A stretch of 64,000 nt of DNA from Devosia sp. (GCF_028290625.1 NZ_JAQGJM010000020.1:62001-126000), one strand, 5' to 3'. Shown: positions 16,378 through 28,298, counted from the first letter of the stretch. Made by a program: numbers and translations. The notes: generated from the letters alone by a model not told the origin.

Positions 16378-16440
16378 AGGCCCCTCACCCGACCCAAGAG
16401 CGTCGACCTCTTCCCGGAGGGGCGAGGTGAGGAGGGGCTC
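16378..16440. repeat. GC-rich imperfect hairpin (family C-like)
   Basis: CCCCTCACC and GGTGAGGAGGGG lie around a central CCTCTTCCCGGAGG. The segment ends in the stop codon of the 46-codon ORF coupled to carB and is probably its terminator. Confidence 0.5.
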
Positions 16441-16575
16441 AGTTGCCGGAGACCTTGAAGCCAATATAGAGCAGGAGAAAGAATGGCGTGATCACTGGTC
16501 CGACTGCAATGCCGGTCAGGCCGAGGGCAGTGCCGCCGACCAGACCGAACAATGCGCTGAGCGGATCGATCTCGC

Positions 16576-16579
<4 letters not shown>
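16439..16579 (-). CDS. 46-residue hydrophobic small protein translationally coupled to carB
   Basis: An ORF too short for usual thresholds. Its ATG (16579) overlaps the carB stop by four bases in the ATGA pattern. The product starts [16 protein letters not shown], followed by a long hydrophobic stretch (about residues 8-42) with Gly and Pro, and ends YIGFKVSGN. One long or two short membrane helices are predicted. No family is recognised. Real coding is supported by the coupling, uninterrupted frame and sensible membrane-protein composition. Function is unknown. Confidence 0.6.
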
Positions 16580-19887
<3,308 letters not shown>

Positions 19888-20108
19888 GGCTCGGGCTCGC
19901 TCGGCTCGTGGTGGTGGCGCTGCGAGGGGAGAATCGCGCGCCAATTTAACCGCCCGGCCAGACGCGCGCGGCAACAGGGCGCTGCGGCGCTTGGGTCAGG
20001 CTTGGGCGTGGTGGTTAAGAGGGCTGTCTAACCGAACAAGGCGGGGAAGGGAAGGGGGCGAACCATCGCGGTGCGGCAAAACCTGCCGGTCCCCACAATT
20101 GCCTTGGA

Positions 20109-20498
20109 TCAGTTCTGCGCGTGGTCGTTGATCTCGATCCAATAGCCATTAGGGTCCTGGATGTAGACCTGCCGGAAGCCCGCCGGGTGGTGACCGATGG
20201 TATTGGGGGTGTTGACCCAGTCGTAATAGGTGACGCCGATGCTGGTGAGGCGGGCGAGGAAGGTATCGAATTCGTCGATGCGGACGGCCAGGTGATTTTC
20301 CTTGGTTACCGTGGTGGTGCTCATGTCCCCCTGGTTGAGATGCAGCGTGTCGCTGCCGCCAATGCCCAGCCATTGTCCGGTCACCGGATCGCCGCTGGTG
20401 CGCACGATAGGCCAGCCGAACACGTCGACATAGAATTGCGTACTAACGGCAATGTCGTGGACGAGCATGGAGACGTGGTCGAGGCGGAAGTTCGGCAT
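20109..20498 (-). CDS. VOC/glyoxalase-superfamily protein
   Basis: A 129-residue single vicinal-oxygen-chelate domain with two beta-alpha-beta-beta-beta modules. It starts RLDHVSMLVHDIAVSTQFYVDVFGW and ends QVYIQDPNGYWIEIND. Possible metal ligands are the His in LDHVS, the His in NHLAVR and the Glu in WIEIND. These proteins include glyoxalases, dioxygenases and resistance proteins; the activity here is unknown. The ATG at 20498 fits the domain start exactly. Confidence 0.87.
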   Translation of the reverse strand: MPNFRLDHVSMLVHDIAVSTQFYVDVFGWPIVRTSGDPVTGQWLGIGGSDTLHLNQGDMSTTTVTKENHLAVRIDEFDTFLARLTSIGVTYYDWVNTPNTIGHHPAGFRQVYIQDPNGYWIEINDHAQN

Positions 20499-20676
20499 GG
20501 GGGACTCGCGTGGTGTTTGGCGCAGTGTAGCGCGCGGATGGCCGCGATGCATCGTCAAGCGTTGGTGGCCGTTGCTGATCGCCATTTGGCAGCTTCTGTG
20601 CCAAGTGCACGGTTTCGGCCAACACTTTGGTGTGGTCAATCGGGCGCTCAACGCATCATCAGCCCAGAAATTGCTC

Positions 20677-21681
20677 ATGACCACCAATGCTGCCGCTACC
20701 AAGCGGCCCCCTCGCATCCCCAGTCGCCATTCCATCCGCCAGTTGCCGATCAATCTTTTCGCCTCGGTGATGGGCGTTACCGGCCTGTCGCTGGCCTGGC
20801 GGGAAGCTGCCAGTCTGTTGGCCATCCCGGCGCTACCTGGCGAGATTTTCGGCTGGGCGGGCGTGGCGATCTTTATCGCTCTAGCCGTAAGCTATGTGGC
20901 CAAGCTGGTGCGACATCCGGCGGCCGTGCATGCGGAATTCCACCATCCCGTCATGGGCAATTTCTTCGGGACGATCGCCATCAGCCTGCTGCTGCTTTCG
21001 GCATTCATTTTCCCGCACAATGCCATCGTCGGCGAAGGTGTGTGGATTTTCGGGACGCTGCTGACCTTCGTCATCTCCTATGGCGCCGTGCAGAAATTCC
21101 TGACCGCGCCGCAAAAGGGCGAGACGACGCTGCCGCCGCTGATCCTGCCGGGGGTTGCGACACTCGATATTCCGGTGACTGGGGCCTTCATGCCGTTCGG
21201 GTGGGCGCATGAGGTCGTCTTGTTTGCCTTTGCGGTTGGCGCCGTCATGGCGCTGGTGCTCGTGGTTCTGATTTTCCAGCGCCTGCGACATTTCGAAAGC
21301 CTGCCGCCGGCCAGCCGCCCGATGCTGATAATGCTGGTCGCGCCGTTTGCCGTGGGTTTCCTGGCCTATACAAATCTCAACGAAATCGACATGCTCGCAG
21401 CCGTCTTGCTGTATTTCGGCTGGTTCCTCATGCTGGTGCTCGCTCCCGTGGTCTTCCGAGTGGAAAACAGCTTCGGCATTGCCTGGTGGGCGATCAGCTT
21501 TCCGCTGGCGGCGCTGTCGATTGCCAGCTTTCGCTATGCCGAGGCGGTGGGTGGCGCTTTCCTGATGCGCATGTCGGTGCTGTTGTTCGTCGTTGTGGCC
21601 GTATCGGTCAGCGTGCTGCTCATTCGCACACTCCACCTGGTGGTCGGCGGCCGCCTCTGGCGTCTCGAAGGGGCGCGATGA
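20677..21681 (+). CDS. TehA/SLAC1-family membrane channel or transporter
   Basis: A 334-residue integral membrane protein with about ten hydrophobic helices. The N-terminal helix region PINLFASVMGVTGLSLAWREA is typical of the TDT (tellurite-resistance/dicarboxylate transporter) family, which includes TehA and SLAC1 anion channels; AEFHHPVMGNFFGTIAIS is another family block. Anion or weak-acid efflux is the likely role. The start at 20677 fits the domain. Its stop overlaps the ATGATG start of the following GlxA-like regulator, pointing to a two-gene operon. Confidence 0.85.
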   Translation: MTTNAAATKRPPRIPSRHSIRQLPINLFASVMGVTGLSLAWREAASLLAIPALPGEIFGWAGVAIFIALAVSYVAKLVRHPAAVHAEFHHPVMGNFFGTIAISLLLLSAFIFPHNAIVGEGVWIFGTLLTFVISYGAVQKFLTAPQKGETTLPPLILPGVATLDIPVTGAFMPFGWAHEVVLFAFAVGAVMALVLVVLIFQRLRHFESLPPASRPMLIMLVAPFAVGFLAYTNLNEIDMLAAVLLYFGWFLMLVLAPVVFRVENSFGIAWWAISFPLAALSIASFRYAEAVGGAFLMRMSVLLFVVVAVSVSVLLIRTLHLVVGGRLWRLEGAR

Positions 21682-22634
21682 TGCATATTGCCATCCTGGC
21701 GCTGCCGGGAGTGCAACTGCTGGATGTCGTTGGGCCGAGCGACGTGTTTGCGGAGGCCAACCGGCAACTTGGCTCGACGTATTATACGATCGAGGTGGTC
21801 AGCTCATCCCGGGGACCAATAGCGGGGTCCTCGGGACTGATGATCGTTGCTGACCGCTCCATTCACGACCCCATCGCGCCGGTCGATACGTTACTCATCG
21901 CGGGCAGCCCATCAGAGCGGTTGCAGCCTGTTGCCGATGATATTTTGGATTGGGTCAGGAAGACCGCCGAGACCACAAACCGCTATGGTTCGGTATGTTC
22001 GGGCGCCACGGTTCTGGCGGAGACTGGGTTGCTGGACGGCTTTCGGGCCACCACGCATTGGTCGCAAGCGAGCGAATTCGCGCGGCGTTATCCCAAGGTC
22101 AAGCTTGAGCCCGACAGGATTTTTGTTGCGGATGGAGCGGCCTGGACCTCCGCAGGGGTGACCGCGGGCATCGACCTGGCCTTGGCCCTGGTGGAACAGG
22201 ACACTGGGCTTGAGGTGGCATTGAAGGTTGCCCGCCAACTGGTGGTATTTCTCAAACGTCCAGGAGGGCAATCCCAATTCAGCACGCATCTGCTTGCCCA
22301 GGCCGCGCAGAAGGCGCCGATCAAGGCGGTGCAGGACTACATCCTGGCCAATCTGGCGGAGGATCTCAGCGTCGCCGCGCTATCCGAAAAGGCAGGGATG
22401 AGCAGCCGCACGTTCGCGCGGACCTTTCGGCTAGATGCGGGGATGACACCTGCGGAGTTTGTGGAGCGGGCGCGGCTGGAAGAGGCCGGCCGCCTCCTCG
22501 ACGATCCAACCATTCCCATGCAGCGCGTGGCGCAGCGGGCGGGCTTTGGCGACATGATCCGCATGCGCAGGGCGTTTCTGCGCACGATTGGGGTGACGCC
22601 GGGGGCATATCGACGCTCATTCGCGAGGGTTTAG
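21678..22634 (+). CDS. GlxA-family transcriptional regulator (DJ-1/PfpI plus AraC HTH)
   Basis: A 318-residue regulator. The N-terminal DJ-1/PfpI-like domain (about 1-170) contains ALPGVQLLDVVGPSDVF and a nucleophile-elbow-like YGSVCSGATVLAETGLLDG. Two AraC helix-turn-helix units follow (about 215-315), including LSVAALSEKAGMSSRTFARTF and VAQRAGFGDMIRMRRAF. Such proteins activate transport or catabolic operons after binding a small ligand. It overlaps the upstream channel gene, so it may regulate that operon. Confidence 0.92.
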   Translation: MMHIAILALPGVQLLDVVGPSDVFAEANRQLGSTYYTIEVVSSSRGPIAGSSGLMIVADRSIHDPIAPVDTLLIAGSPSERLQPVADDILDWVRKTAETTNRYGSVCSGATVLAETGLLDGFRATTHWSQASEFARRYPKVKLEPDRIFVADGAAWTSAGVTAGIDLALALVEQDTGLEVALKVARQLVVFLKRPGGQSQFSTHLLAQAAQKAPIKAVQDYILANLAEDLSVAALSEKAGMSSRTFARTFRLDAGMTPAEFVERARLEEAGRLLDDPTIPMQRVAQRAGFGDMIRMRRAFLRTIGVTPGAYRRSFARV

Positions 22635-22685
22635 GATGGAGAGGGACGGGCGCCGGCAGGCGGCCCGTCCGTATTTCAGGCCGCG

Positions 22686-23117
22686 CTATGCCGTCAGCTT
22701 GGCGAGAATCTGCACATAATGCGGGTTGTACATGATGCCCAGGACATTGCCGAAGGGGTCGATGACCGAGGCCGTGATGAAGCCGGTGGTGCCGCGTGGG
22801 GTGACGGGATCGTATTCGGTGGCGCCGGCGGCCAGGAGGCGTTCGAGGGCGGCGTGGATGTCGTCGACCTGCCAGAGCACGATGGCGCCGCCGGGGCCGG
22901 GCTGCATCGCGGAGGGCGCGTAATTGCGGTCGATGATGCCGAATTCATGCTCATAGTCGCCGATGCGGAACTCGACATAGGCGGGGTGTTCGGCATTGGG
23001 CATCTGGAAATAGGCCTCGACGCCGAAGAGTTTTGCATACCAATCGCGGGCGGCGGCGACGTCGTCGGCCCAGAAGTTCACCGTGGCCATGCCGCGCAGA
23101 AAGTTGGTGTTCGTCAT
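22686..23117 (-). CDS. VOC/glyoxalase-superfamily protein
   Basis: A 143-residue VOC domain protein. It starts with the first module ATVNFWADDVAAARDWYAKLFGVEAYF and ends with the second, ITASVIDPFGNVLGIMYNPHY. The first metal-ligand histidine is missing (ATVNFW), so the fold may act without metal or bind a toxic ligand. It is divergent from an AraC-type regulator with only 38 bases between starts, suggesting that this regulator controls it. Confidence 0.86.
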   Translation of the reverse strand: MTNTNFLRGMATVNFWADDVAAARDWYAKLFGVEAYFQMPNAEHPAYVEFRIGDYEHEFGIIDRNYAPSAMQPGPGGAIVLWQVDDIHAALERLLAAGATEYDPVTPRGTTGFITASVIDPFGNVLGIMYNPHYVQILAKLTA

Positions 23118-23155
23118 TTTCGTGTTCCTTGTCTAAGCTTGTTGATGAACCCACA

Positions 23156-23992
23156 ATGGGCGTTGGCATGGTTGAAGTATTTCAAAAACCCGCAGACGAT
23201 TATGAGCCGCGCGGGCGGCTTGATCCGGCGGGGTTCGAGCGCCATGTGGAGTTCATCACGCGGTTGCCACCAGAGGATCTGGCGCCGTTCATCGAGCATT
23301 TCTGGATCGTGCGCTGGGACGCGCCGCTGGACCCTTATGGTTCGGAAGAGGTGATGCATCGGCCCTATGTCGACGTGTTCGTTTCCGTGGCGGAGGCGGG
23401 CATCCAGGGGACGTTTCGCGGGCGGCGGACCTATCTGGCGGAGGGGCAGGGGCGGATCGTGGGTGCACGGTTTCGGCCGGGGGCGTTCCATGCGTTCTGG
23501 GGCGGTGGGGCGCTGGCGGATTTGCAGGAAAAGATTGTCGATTTGAGTCAAGTCTTCCCCGATGCGGATGCAGCCTACGTTACACAGGTCTCGGGGATGG
23601 AGGACCAGGCGGCGATGGATGCGCTGGTCGAGCTGGTGCGCAGCAAGCGGCCGCAGGCCGATGCCAATATCGAGCTGGTGAACCAGATCATCGCGGCGAT
23701 CGAGACGGATGAGGGGTTGCAGACGGTGGCGTCCGTGGCGGAGGCGTTTGGCAAAAGCGAGCGCTGGGTGCAGCAATTGTTCCGCGACTATCTGGGCATC
23801 GGGCTCAAGTGGCTGTTGCAGCGCAACCGGCTGCTGACGGCGGCGGCGTTGATCCGCGATAGCGACAAACCGGACTGGATCGGCATTGCCTATGACCTGG
23901 GCTATAGCAGCCAGGCGCATTTCAATAGCGATTTCAAGGCAGTGATGGGCCGGACGCCCACGCAGTACAAGCGCTGGACCATTGGGTTCTAG
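23156..23992 (+). CDS. AraC-family transcriptional regulator (DUF6597-like N-terminus)
   Basis: A 278-residue regulator. The N-terminal sensor part includes LAPFIEHFWIVRWD and VGARFRPGAFHAFWG, typical of AraC proteins whose N-terminal domain is the DUF6597 type. The C-terminal AraC DNA-binding domain (about 175-275) shows TVASVAEAFGKSERWVQQLFRDYLGIGLKWLLQRNRL and WIGIAYDLGYSSQAHFNSDFKAVMGRTP. The start is at 23156, though an ATG twelve bases on is also possible. It shares a short divergent promoter region with the VOC gene. Confidence 0.92.
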   Translation: MGVGMVEVFQKPADDYEPRGRLDPAGFERHVEFITRLPPEDLAPFIEHFWIVRWDAPLDPYGSEEVMHRPYVDVFVSVAEAGIQGTFRGRRTYLAEGQGRIVGARFRPGAFHAFWGGGALADLQEKIVDLSQVFPDADAAYVTQVSGMEDQAAMDALVELVRSKRPQADANIELVNQIIAAIETDEGLQTVASVAEAFGKSERWVQQLFRDYLGIGLKWLLQRNRLLTAAALIRDSDKPDWIGIAYDLGYSSQAHFNSDFKAVMGRTPTQYKRWTIGF

Positions 23993-24008
23993 GTCATGCG
24001 GTCAGTTG

Positions 24009-24114
24009 GTGATGCCGGGCTGCAAATGGCGCTTTTCTGCGCTTCCGGTGCTCACGTACCAAGGTACGCTGCGCTCCGGTTCTCGAAAACCACCATTTTC
24101 GCCACGTCCTCACG
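24009..24114. repeat. Long imperfect palindrome, repeat family A copy 3
   Basis: Arms of about 50 bases around CAAG. The core CTTCCGGTGCTCACGTAC and GTACGCTGCGCTCCGG matches copies 1 and 2. It lies 17 bases after the AraC-type gene stop. Confidence 0.85.
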
Positions 24115-24153
24115 CAACTGTCCACACAACCTCGGGCTGAGGTCGGGGCAAGG

Positions 24154-24182
24154 TTGACACGCAAACGCGAGGGCTGTATTTA
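24154..24182 (+). promoter_or_regulatory. Sigma-70-type promoter of the arsR-SRPBCC operon
   Basis: A perfect -35 TTGACA (24154-24159), a 17-base spacer and -10 TATTTA (24177-24182). TTAGCA occurs twice just downstream (24180-24185 and 24197-24202), a possible regulator site. No clear ribosome-binding site lies between this and the ATG at 24214. Confidence 0.65.
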
Positions 24183-24213
24183 GCAATATACGTAATTAGC
24201 AGATTGTGTAAAT

Positions 24214-24579
24214 ATGGCTGACGCGTTGAGTGCGACCTTTGCGGCACTGGCCGATCCGACGCGGCGGGCGATCCTGGCGCGGCTGACGCATGGCGCGGCA
24301 ACGGTCAATGAGCTGGCCGAGCCGTTCAGCATGACGCTGCCCTCGGTGTCGCGGCATCTCAAGGTGCTGGAGGCGGCGGGGCTGGTGGTCAAGGAGCGGT
24401 CGGCGCAGTTCCGGCCCTGCCGGCTGGAGGTCGCGCCGCTGGAGGCGGCCGATGACTGGATGGGCCAGTATCGCGTCTTTTTCGGCGACCGGCTCGATCG
24501 GCTCGATGCGCAACTCAAGACCATGATGGCGGCAAAGGCGGCCACGGACGGCAAACCGGAAACAGGAGAGGAAGAATGA
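24214..24579 (+). CDS. ArsR-family helix-turn-helix regulator
   Basis: A 121-residue winged-helix protein. It begins SATFAALADPTRRAILARLTHGAATVNELAEPFSMTLPSVSRHLKVLEAAGLV, the standard ArsR DNA-binding domain. It lacks the CxC metal-binding motif of metal sensors, so it is of the type paired with SRPBCC/AHSA1 proteins. It overlaps the next gene by four bases (ATGA), and autoregulated coexpression is likely. Confidence 0.93.
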   Translation: MADALSATFAALADPTRRAILARLTHGAATVNELAEPFSMTLPSVSRHLKVLEAAGLVVKERSAQFRPCRLEVAPLEAADDWMGQYRVFFGDRLDRLDAQLKTMMAAKAATDGKPETGEEE

Positions 24580-25085
24580 CCGCGACGTACAAATTCGACC
24601 GGGGCTTTACGCTCAAGCGCCAGTTCGACGCGCCGCCGAGCATGGTGTTCCAGGCGTGGACCGATCCGGCCTGTCTGGACTGGTTCTTCAATCCTGGCAT
24701 GCCGGTGACGGCGCCGACTGTGGTCGATCTGCGGGTTGGGGGTGTGTGGCGCCAGCAGATGGTGGAAAATGCCGACAAGCAATATTTCACCGGTGGCGTC
24801 TATCGCGAGATCGTGCCGGGCGAAAAGCTGGTGTTCAGCTGGGGCGCCGAGGATGGCTGGCCGCCGATCGACCTCGACAATCTCGATGAAGGCCCGCTGG
24901 TGACGCTGCGGTTCAAGCCGGCCGGAGGCGGCACCGAGATGGATTTGCAGGTGCAGTTCCCTGACCATTTGAGCGAGCAGCGGGTTCGCGAATGGCTGCA
25001 GACGGGCATGCGCGAGGGCTGGAACGTGACCATTGACCGGCTCGTGGCGCAATTGAGCCCGCGCAGGGAAGCGCGCGCGAGCTAG
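24576..25085 (+). CDS. SRPBCC/AHSA1-family protein
   Basis: A 169-residue START-like domain protein with a hydrophobic cavity. It has typical blocks RGFTLKRQFDAPPSMVFQAWTDPACLDWFF and VDLRVGGVWRQQM, then GGVYREIVPGEKLVFSWG. The family is often cotranscribed with an ArsR gene, as here, and may bind hydrophobic ligands; no enzymatic function is established from sequence. AGGAGAGGAAG precedes the ATG, which lies inside the arsR stop. Confidence 0.92.
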   Translation: MTATYKFDRGFTLKRQFDAPPSMVFQAWTDPACLDWFFNPGMPVTAPTVVDLRVGGVWRQQMVENADKQYFTGGVYREIVPGEKLVFSWGAEDGWPPIDLDNLDEGPLVTLRFKPAGGGTEMDLQVQFPDHLSEQRVREWLQTGMREGWNVTIDRLVAQLSPRREARAS

Positions 25086-25102
25086 GCTTGGCGTCGCCGC
25101 GA

Positions 25103-25549
25103 TCAGTTGTTGATTGCGGTGATGCCCCAATGAGTCTCGGTGCAGCTATCGTCGGCGCAGATATTGGACACCCAGACCTGGCCATCGCCGAAGCCGACGC
25201 CCTCGCTGGTGACGATCAGGTCGGCCACGTCCTGGGTGCGGATGGCTTCCTGCGCGTTGGTGGAGATCAGCGTGTCGAAATTGTCGAGCATGTCCTGCTC
25301 GGACGCCACCTCATAGCTTTCGCCATTGGCGGCGATGGTGATGGGGTAGGTGACATTGGCGGCGATTGTGGTCGGATCGCCGAACATCATGGCATCCTGC
25401 AACAGGCCGAACAGCTCGAAAAAGCCTTCTGAATCGCCGTGGATATTCTCGATGCTAGCCATGACGTCCTCTTCGGACTGCGCGAAGGCTGCGGGTGCGG
25501 CGGCGAGAACGGCAAACAGGGCAAGCGTCAGTGAGGCAAGGCGCAACAT
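25103..25549 (-). CDS. Exported protein of unknown function
   Basis: A 148-residue protein with a signal peptide (cleavage near AFAQS at about residue 23). The mature chain is acidic and contains DAMMFGDPTTIAANVTYPITIAANGESY and a C-terminal VSNICADDSCTETHWGITAIN with two cysteines six apart. This arrangement resembles NTF2-like periplasmic proteins. GGAG precedes the ATG. It is convergent with the SRPBCC gene. Confidence 0.75.
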   Translation of the reverse strand: MLRLASLTLALFAVLAAAPAAFAQSEEDVMASIENIHGDSEGFFELFGLLQDAMMFGDPTTIAANVTYPITIAANGESYEVASEQDMLDNFDTLISTNAQEAIRTQDVADLIVTSEGVGFGDGQVWVSNICADDSCTETHWGITAINN

Positions 25550-25722
25550 CGTCGTCTCCGGGCTGGCGATGCGCGACGCTGCCGCAATGAAGGCAGATAA
25601 GCAAATGAAATTGCAGGCATGTTCGGCGTCGGCGTGCGCAACGGCCGGCGATATTTCGGCTGCACCGTCGGATCGATCATAGCCTCCGCGTCATTATGGA
25701 ATATCCCGCGAGGAGATTTCCG

Positions 25723-26334
25723 ATGAGCAAAGTCGTTATCGATATGACCATGTCGCTGGACGGCTACGTCGCCGGCCCCAATGACGGCAAGGCCTATCCG
25801 CTGGGCCAGCACGGCGGCATGGCGATTTTCGACTGGTACACGAGCGGCACCGAAGAGGTGAAGTCACCGCTGTTCAAGCCGGCGCCGGGCGCCAATCGCG
25901 ATGAGGTGGACGCGATGTTCGCAGAGTCGGGCGCGTTCATTTTCGGGCGCCGGACCTATGACATCACCGATGGCTGGGGTGGGCGGCATCCGATCAACGG
26001 GGTGCCGGTATTCGTGCTGACCCACAATCCGCCGCGGGATTTTCCCAAGGGGCCCTCGAACCTGACCTTCGTCACCGATGGCATTGCCCGCGCGATCGAG
26101 CAGGCGCGCGGGGTGGCCGATGGCAAGGAAATTAAGCTGGGCGGCGCTTCGCCGGGCAAGCAGGCACTGGCGGCGGGACTGTGCGACGAGATCAACGTGC
26201 ATATTGCGCCCTATCTGCTGGGTGGAGGCGTGCGGCTGTTCGATGAGCTGCCCGACGGCATCAGGCTGGAAAAGCTGCGCGTCAACGACGGGCCGCTGGC
26301 GACCCATATTCGCTACAAGGTATTGGGAAACTGA
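25723..26334 (+). CDS. Dihydrofolate reductase-like (RibD C-terminal family) protein
   Basis: A 203-residue protein of the RibD-C/DHFR-like fold. It has VIDMTMSLDGYVAGPND at the N-terminus, FIFGRRTYDITDGWGGRHP in the middle and KEIKLGGASPGKQALAAGLCDEINVHIAPYLLGGGVRLFD near the end, which is the family's NADPH-binding pattern. Substrate is unknown; members are often called dihydrofolate reductases without evidence. AGGAG seven bases before the ATG at 25723 decides the start. Confidence 0.9.
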   Translation: MSKVVIDMTMSLDGYVAGPNDGKAYPLGQHGGMAIFDWYTSGTEEVKSPLFKPAPGANRDEVDAMFAESGAFIFGRRTYDITDGWGGRHPINGVPVFVLTHNPPRDFPKGPSNLTFVTDGIARAIEQARGVADGKEIKLGGASPGKQALAAGLCDEINVHIAPYLLGGGVRLFDELPDGIRLEKLRVNDGPLATHIRYKVLGN

Positions 26335-26443
26335 GAGAATGGGGGGAGAGACGTTTGGGAATGCAGGCCGGCGAACCGGATTGCAACCTCTCTCCCCCTG
26401 TCAGAACAGGCCTGGTGGACGCAGGACGTTCCGAATCTGTAGC

Positions 26444-26815
26444 CTATTTGGCGAAGACGACGCCCTGCGCGCTGTCGTTGGCGGCGCTCTGTGCGGTGCG
26501 CCCGAAGGCATCACGGAAATCTTCAATATAGACGATGTCGGGCCGGGCGAACTGTGTCCGGGCCAGCGTGCCGATAATGTAGGCCAGGTGAGCGCCGTTG
26601 CGAGCCCCGACTTTAGTCATGATGTGGGCGCGGTGGGTTTCAACCGTCTTGTAGCTGATCGACAGCTTTTCGCCGGCTTCGCGACTGGTCAGCCCCTGGC
26701 CGATAAGGCTGGCGACCTGGAGTTCGCGCGGCGATAGCTTGTAGGGATTGCGCGCCTGGACGCGCTCAAGTTCGTGGTTAAGTGCAATATCGAAAATCGT
26801 CATTCCGTGCCGCAT
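26444..26815 (-). CDS. Short LuxR-type helix-turn-helix regulator
   Basis: A 123-residue protein whose central part is a LuxR/GerE domain: KLSPRELQVASLIGQGLTSREAGEKLSISYKTVETHRAHIMTKVGARN (about 26-73). There is no receiver or autoinducer domain, only a short N-terminal helix and a C-terminal tail of about 50 residues. It may act as a stand-alone DNA-binding protein. The start could be 26815 or 26803. It is divergent from a second LuxR-type regulator across an AT-rich region. Confidence 0.85.
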   Translation of the reverse strand: MRHGMTIFDIALNHELERVQARNPYKLSPRELQVASLIGQGLTSREAGEKLSISYKTVETHRAHIMTKVGARNGAHLAYIIGTLARTQFARPDIVYIEDFRDAFGRTAQSAANDSAQGVVFAK

Positions 26816-26924
26816 TCCCGGTGAGAACCGGGCCTGCCCCAATGCTGCTCCCGCTCACCATAGAAACAATACAACGTATTGAGTCGCCTGAAAATTGTGA
26901 GGAATGACGCTGGAAAAACTGTCA

Positions 26925-26985
26925 TCGTGAAAAAGGCCAGCGTAGAAAATACCATCGCGAAATTTTACGATGAGGTTTTTCACGA
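26925..26985. promoter_or_regulatory. Inverted repeat in the divergent luxR/luxR region
   Basis: TCGTGAAAAA (26925-26934) and its inverse TTTTTCACGA (26976-26985) lie 41 bases apart just upstream of the right-hand gene. A separate palindrome AATACAACGTATT lies at 26868-26880. They are candidate binding sites for one or both regulators. Confidence 0.45.
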
Positions 26986-26991
26986 GGAACG

Positions 26992-27762
26992 ATGACAAAG
27001 CCGGATAACCTGCTAGGTTTTGGCATCGCAGAATCCTCGGTACGGTTTCGGACGAGGGGGGAAACAGTGCTAGCTTTGGTGGAGCGAGTTCTCGACCGCA
27101 TTCGCAAGTCCCGAACGGACACCGACATCATCGGTGTGCTGGCCGAGATCAGCGCGTCCCTGGGGTTTCGCAGCGGCTTCGTGATCGAATACGCCACCGA
27201 CCTGAAATCGGCGCTGCATATCCTGGACAGCAATCCGCAGCGCGAAGGCTGGCTGCAGGACTATGTCGCCACGGGGCTGCGCACCAATCGGAGCGAGTTG
27301 GCCGCGCTGCTGGCGGAAGGCGGCGTGCAGACCTTCGACGGCAGCCGTTTCGATGCGGAAAGCCGCCTGTTGTCCTTCGCGCGACGGGTCGATATCGTGG
27401 AACTGGTGCTTGTGCCGGTCAGCTTCGATGGCTCCGTCATCGGGCTGGGTGGCTTTTCTGGCAATCCGCCGCTGACAGATGGGCAGAAGACCGCGTTGCA
27501 ACTGGTCGTCTATAGCCTGTTCGCGCAGGCGCGCTCGTTCCGGGCCGGCGTTAGCCGCGCCGCGACGGAGCCGCTGACGCCACGCGAAAAGGAAGTCATC
27601 CGCCTCTCGGCCGACGGGCTGACGTCGCAGGAAATTGCGCTGCAACTGGGCATGTCGCCACGCACCGTCAACCAGCATGTGGACAATGTCGCCGACAAGC
27701 TGGGCACCAGAAATCGTGTGCATACGGTGGCCGAGGTGATCCGGCACGGGTTGCTGAATTAA
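26992..27762 (+). CDS. LuxR-family regulator with an N-terminal sensory domain
   Basis: A 256-residue protein. Residues 20-175 form a sensor domain of the autoinducer-binding or GAF-like type (VERVLDRIRKSRTDTDIIGVLAEISASLGFRSGFVIEYA), which lacks obvious signature residues for acyl-homoserine lactone binding. The C-terminal LuxR HTH is PLTPREKEVIRLSADGLTSQEIALQLGMSPRTVNQHVDNVADKLGTRNR (about 193-241). No luxI-like gene is in the window, so it may be a solo receptor. Divergent from the short LuxR protein. Confidence 0.87.
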   Translation: MTKPDNLLGFGIAESSVRFRTRGETVLALVERVLDRIRKSRTDTDIIGVLAEISASLGFRSGFVIEYATDLKSALHILDSNPQREGWLQDYVATGLRTNRSELAALLAEGGVQTFDGSRFDAESRLLSFARRVDIVELVLVPVSFDGSVIGLGGFSGNPPLTDGQKTALQLVVYSLFAQARSFRAGVSRAATEPLTPREKEVIRLSADGLTSQEIALQLGMSPRTVNQHVDNVADKLGTRNRVHTVAEVIRHGLLN

Positions 27763-27801
27763 GACCAATCGCCATTCAGCTGACGATCTGTCTGCCGCGA
27801 G

Positions 27802-28107
27802 CTATTCTTCCGGCTCGCTGGTGAACAGCAGCGGATAGCCCTTGTCGCGGGCGATTTCGGTGGCGCGGGTGGATTTTTCTTCGGCGATTTCCTTGGTGAA
27901 CACGGCGACCACGCAGGACCCCTTGGTGTGGGCGGTCAGCATGATGCCGAGGGCCTGGGCCTCGGGTACGCGGAATTCGGCCTTGAGAATGCGGACGACG
28001 AAGTCGCGCGGGGTGAAATCGTCGTTGACCAGGATGACCTTGTAGAGCGGCGGCTTGGCCGTCTTGAGGACAGTCTGGGTGCGGTTCTTGGTATCGGTAT
28101 CAGCCAT
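27802..28107 (-). CDS. clpS: ATP-dependent Clp protease adapter ClpS
   Basis: A 101-residue adapter that delivers N-degron substrates to ClpAP. The core LYKVILVNDDFTPRDFVVRILKAEF (about 22-46) holds the substrate-binding DD pair, followed by a helical region with AHTKGSCVVAVFTKEIAEEK. Length is typical for alphaproteobacterial ClpS. The start at 28107 removes a non-conserved extension. The usual neighbour clpA is not in the window. Confidence 0.95.
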   Translation of the reverse strand: MADTDTKNRTQTVLKTAKPPLYKVILVNDDFTPRDFVVRILKAEFRVPEAQALGIMLTAHTKGSCVVAVFTKEIAEEKSTRATEIARDKGYPLLFTSEPEE

Positions 28108-28298
28108 TGGGAGGCGCTCCTGCCAATGCTCGGGCAATCATTTTATCAAAGTCCGGCGGCCGTTTACAGATGGCACCCGGACCCAAATGGTTCAATGCCA
28201 GAAATAACGAAAACCCGGCGCCCCTGGTTCCTGGTGGTTTGACCGCCCCTTGGAAGCGGGCGTAGGCTGGGCCATCCCCCTATCGCTGGAGACTCACC

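Noticed and set aside
26078..26737. 219-codon plus-strand ORF spanning the reductase gene end and the short luxR gene
   Set aside because: It lies out of frame with the reductase and antisense to the HTH gene; both real proteins are well supported.
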